A stretch of 5,618 nucleotides of DNA, taken from positions 1 through 5,618 of the forward strand of contig JACZKF010000501.1 in NCBI GenBank assembly GCA_014860175.1. The letters run 5' to 3'. The translations under genes were made by a program, and so were the position numbers. The notes beneath the pieces were generated by a model. The model ran no database searches, was not told where the DNA came from, and saw nothing but the letters and a program-made list of their open reading frames with translations. This DNA comes from Desulfuromonadales bacterium. GTDB lineage: Bacteria > Desulfobacterota > Desulfuromonadia > Desulfuromonadales > JACZKF01. The first letter of the stretch is position 1. Each line of letters starts with the position of its first letter. This document shows positions 5,152-5,618 of the stretch, one piece after another.

Positions 5152-5496
5152 ATGCGGATCCGGATCATTTCCACCGGCGGCACCATCGACAAGATCTATT
5201 TCGACCGACTGAGCGAATTCCAGATCGGCGAGCCGCAGACCGGCGAGGTGCTGCGCGAGGCCCATGTCGCCTTCGACTACCTGGTCGAGCCGCTGCTGCG
5301 CAAGGACAGTCTCGATCTCACCGACGAAGATCGCCGCCTGATCCGCCGGGCGGCGATCGCCGCCCCCGAGCGCCACCTGCTCATCACCCACGGCACCGAC
5401 ACCATGATCGAAACCGCCCGCGCCCTGGCCGGGATCCCAGGGAAAGTGATCGTCCTCACCGGCGCCCTGCAGCCGGCCCGCTTCCGACCGGATCCG
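5152..5496 (+). CDS. Short asparaginase-domain protein, apparently truncated after residue ~112
   Basis: The N-terminal two-thirds of a small cytoplasmic asparaginase/glutaminase-like protein (full-length relatives are about 160 residues). Both nucleophile-site motifs are present: STGGTIDK at 7-14 with Thr11, and THGTDTM at 79-85 with Thr82 and Asp83. RKDSLDLTDEDR (50-61) and VLTGALQPARFR (101-112) are family-typical. After Arg112, relatives continue with an SDAxFN-like segment. Here that is replaced by unrelated residues, although the frame stays open to the right window edge at 5618. From about 5497 the bases read better as a minus-strand dehydrogenase end. About 50 C-terminal residues are therefore missing, and I end the feature at the break. 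The gene begins 27 bases after pirin; GGAGG at 5146-5150 is almost touching the ATG, and AAGGGG at 5135-5140 is a better-spaced alternative site. It may be a pseudogene, or an intact gene cut by a false join. Confidence 0.8.
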
Positions 5497-5618
5497 TTAT
5501 CGGTTCGGTACGATGACCGCTCTCCCCGCCAGGGTCCCGGCGCGCAGGTCGCGGTAGGCCTCGTGCGCCCGCTCGAGCGGATAGTAGGCGTTGTGGCTGC
5601 GGATCTGGCCACGCTCCG
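5497..5618 (-). CDS. C-terminal end of a zinc-type alcohol dehydrogenase / quinone oxidoreductase (MDR superfamily), partial
   Basis: On the minus strand a frame enters from the right edge and ends at TAA (5499-5497), giving 39 residues. They include GQIRSHNAYYPLERA, then HEAYRDLRAG, and end TLAGRAVIVPNR. This is the hallmark end of medium-chain dehydrogenases/reductases: a G.I.. turn, YPLE.A.EA.R.L..G, then GK/R-VVLVP and stop. These enzymes reduce or oxidise alcohols, enones or quinones with NAD(P)H. The cofactor-binding and catalytic parts lie outside the window, so substrate and subfamily cannot be given. It is convergent with the asparaginase fragment and follows it with no intergenic space or terminator, which is abnormal. 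The call rests on a short stretch, so confidence is moderate. Confidence 0.65.
   Translation of the reverse strand, partial: ERGQIRSHNAYYPLERAHEAYRDLRAGTLAGRAVIVPNR

Noticed and set aside
5277..5612. A 111-codon minus-strand frame across the junction
   Set aside because: Its composition is low-complexity and Arg/Ser/Thr-rich. Another minus frame gives the recognisable dehydrogenase end, and the plus strand gives asparaginase.
1..5618. A novel defence, phage or mobile system
   Set aside because: All recognised genes are housekeeping or small-molecule metabolism families. There are no transposase, integrase, terminal repeat, tRNA attachment site or CRISPR-like arrays.

Overview
The window looks like ordinary chromosomal sequence from a GC-rich Gram-negative bacterium. 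The TypA/BipA sequence, especially its switch, linker and C-terminal regions, resembles what I recall of Desulfuromonadales/Geobacterales proteins. The lipoprotein M48 protease and the orphan AMMECR1 gene fit that group. The taxon is an inference from recalled family patterns, not from a search.

Layout. At the left edge, on the minus strand, lies the N-terminal part of an M48-family metalloprotease lipoprotein whose C-terminus is outside the window. It is transcribed divergently from typA (bipA), a complete translational GTPase gene closed by a strong intrinsic terminator. A gene-free stretch of about 310 bp follows, rich in small palindromes and AT tracts, and it ends in a good sigma70 promoter. 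That promoter drives a 55-codon gene for a double-CxxC zinc-ribbon protein. Next comes a second strong sigma70 promoter, with a perfect 12-bp palindrome filling its spacer, and a complete AMMECR1-domain gene (AmmeMemoRadiSam system protein A), again closed by a strong terminator.

After a 207-bp gap come a DoxX-family membrane protein and a pirin-family bicupin with all four metal ligands. A short asparaginase-domain gene begins 27 bp later. These three probably form one operon for small-molecule or redox metabolism. The asparaginase homology stops abruptly near 5487. Within about ten bases of that point the minus strand carries the stop codon and C-terminal 39 residues of an apparent zinc-type alcohol dehydrogenase/quinone oxidoreductase. 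This is either a real rearrangement that truncated the asparaginase gene or an assembly/cloning join.

No RNA genes, CRISPR arrays, insertion sequences or phage genes were seen, and nothing supports a defence or otherwise undescribed multi-gene system. The items most worth a second look are the break at about 5490, the palindrome inside the AMMECR1 promoter, and the small zinc-ribbon gene with its elaborate upstream region.
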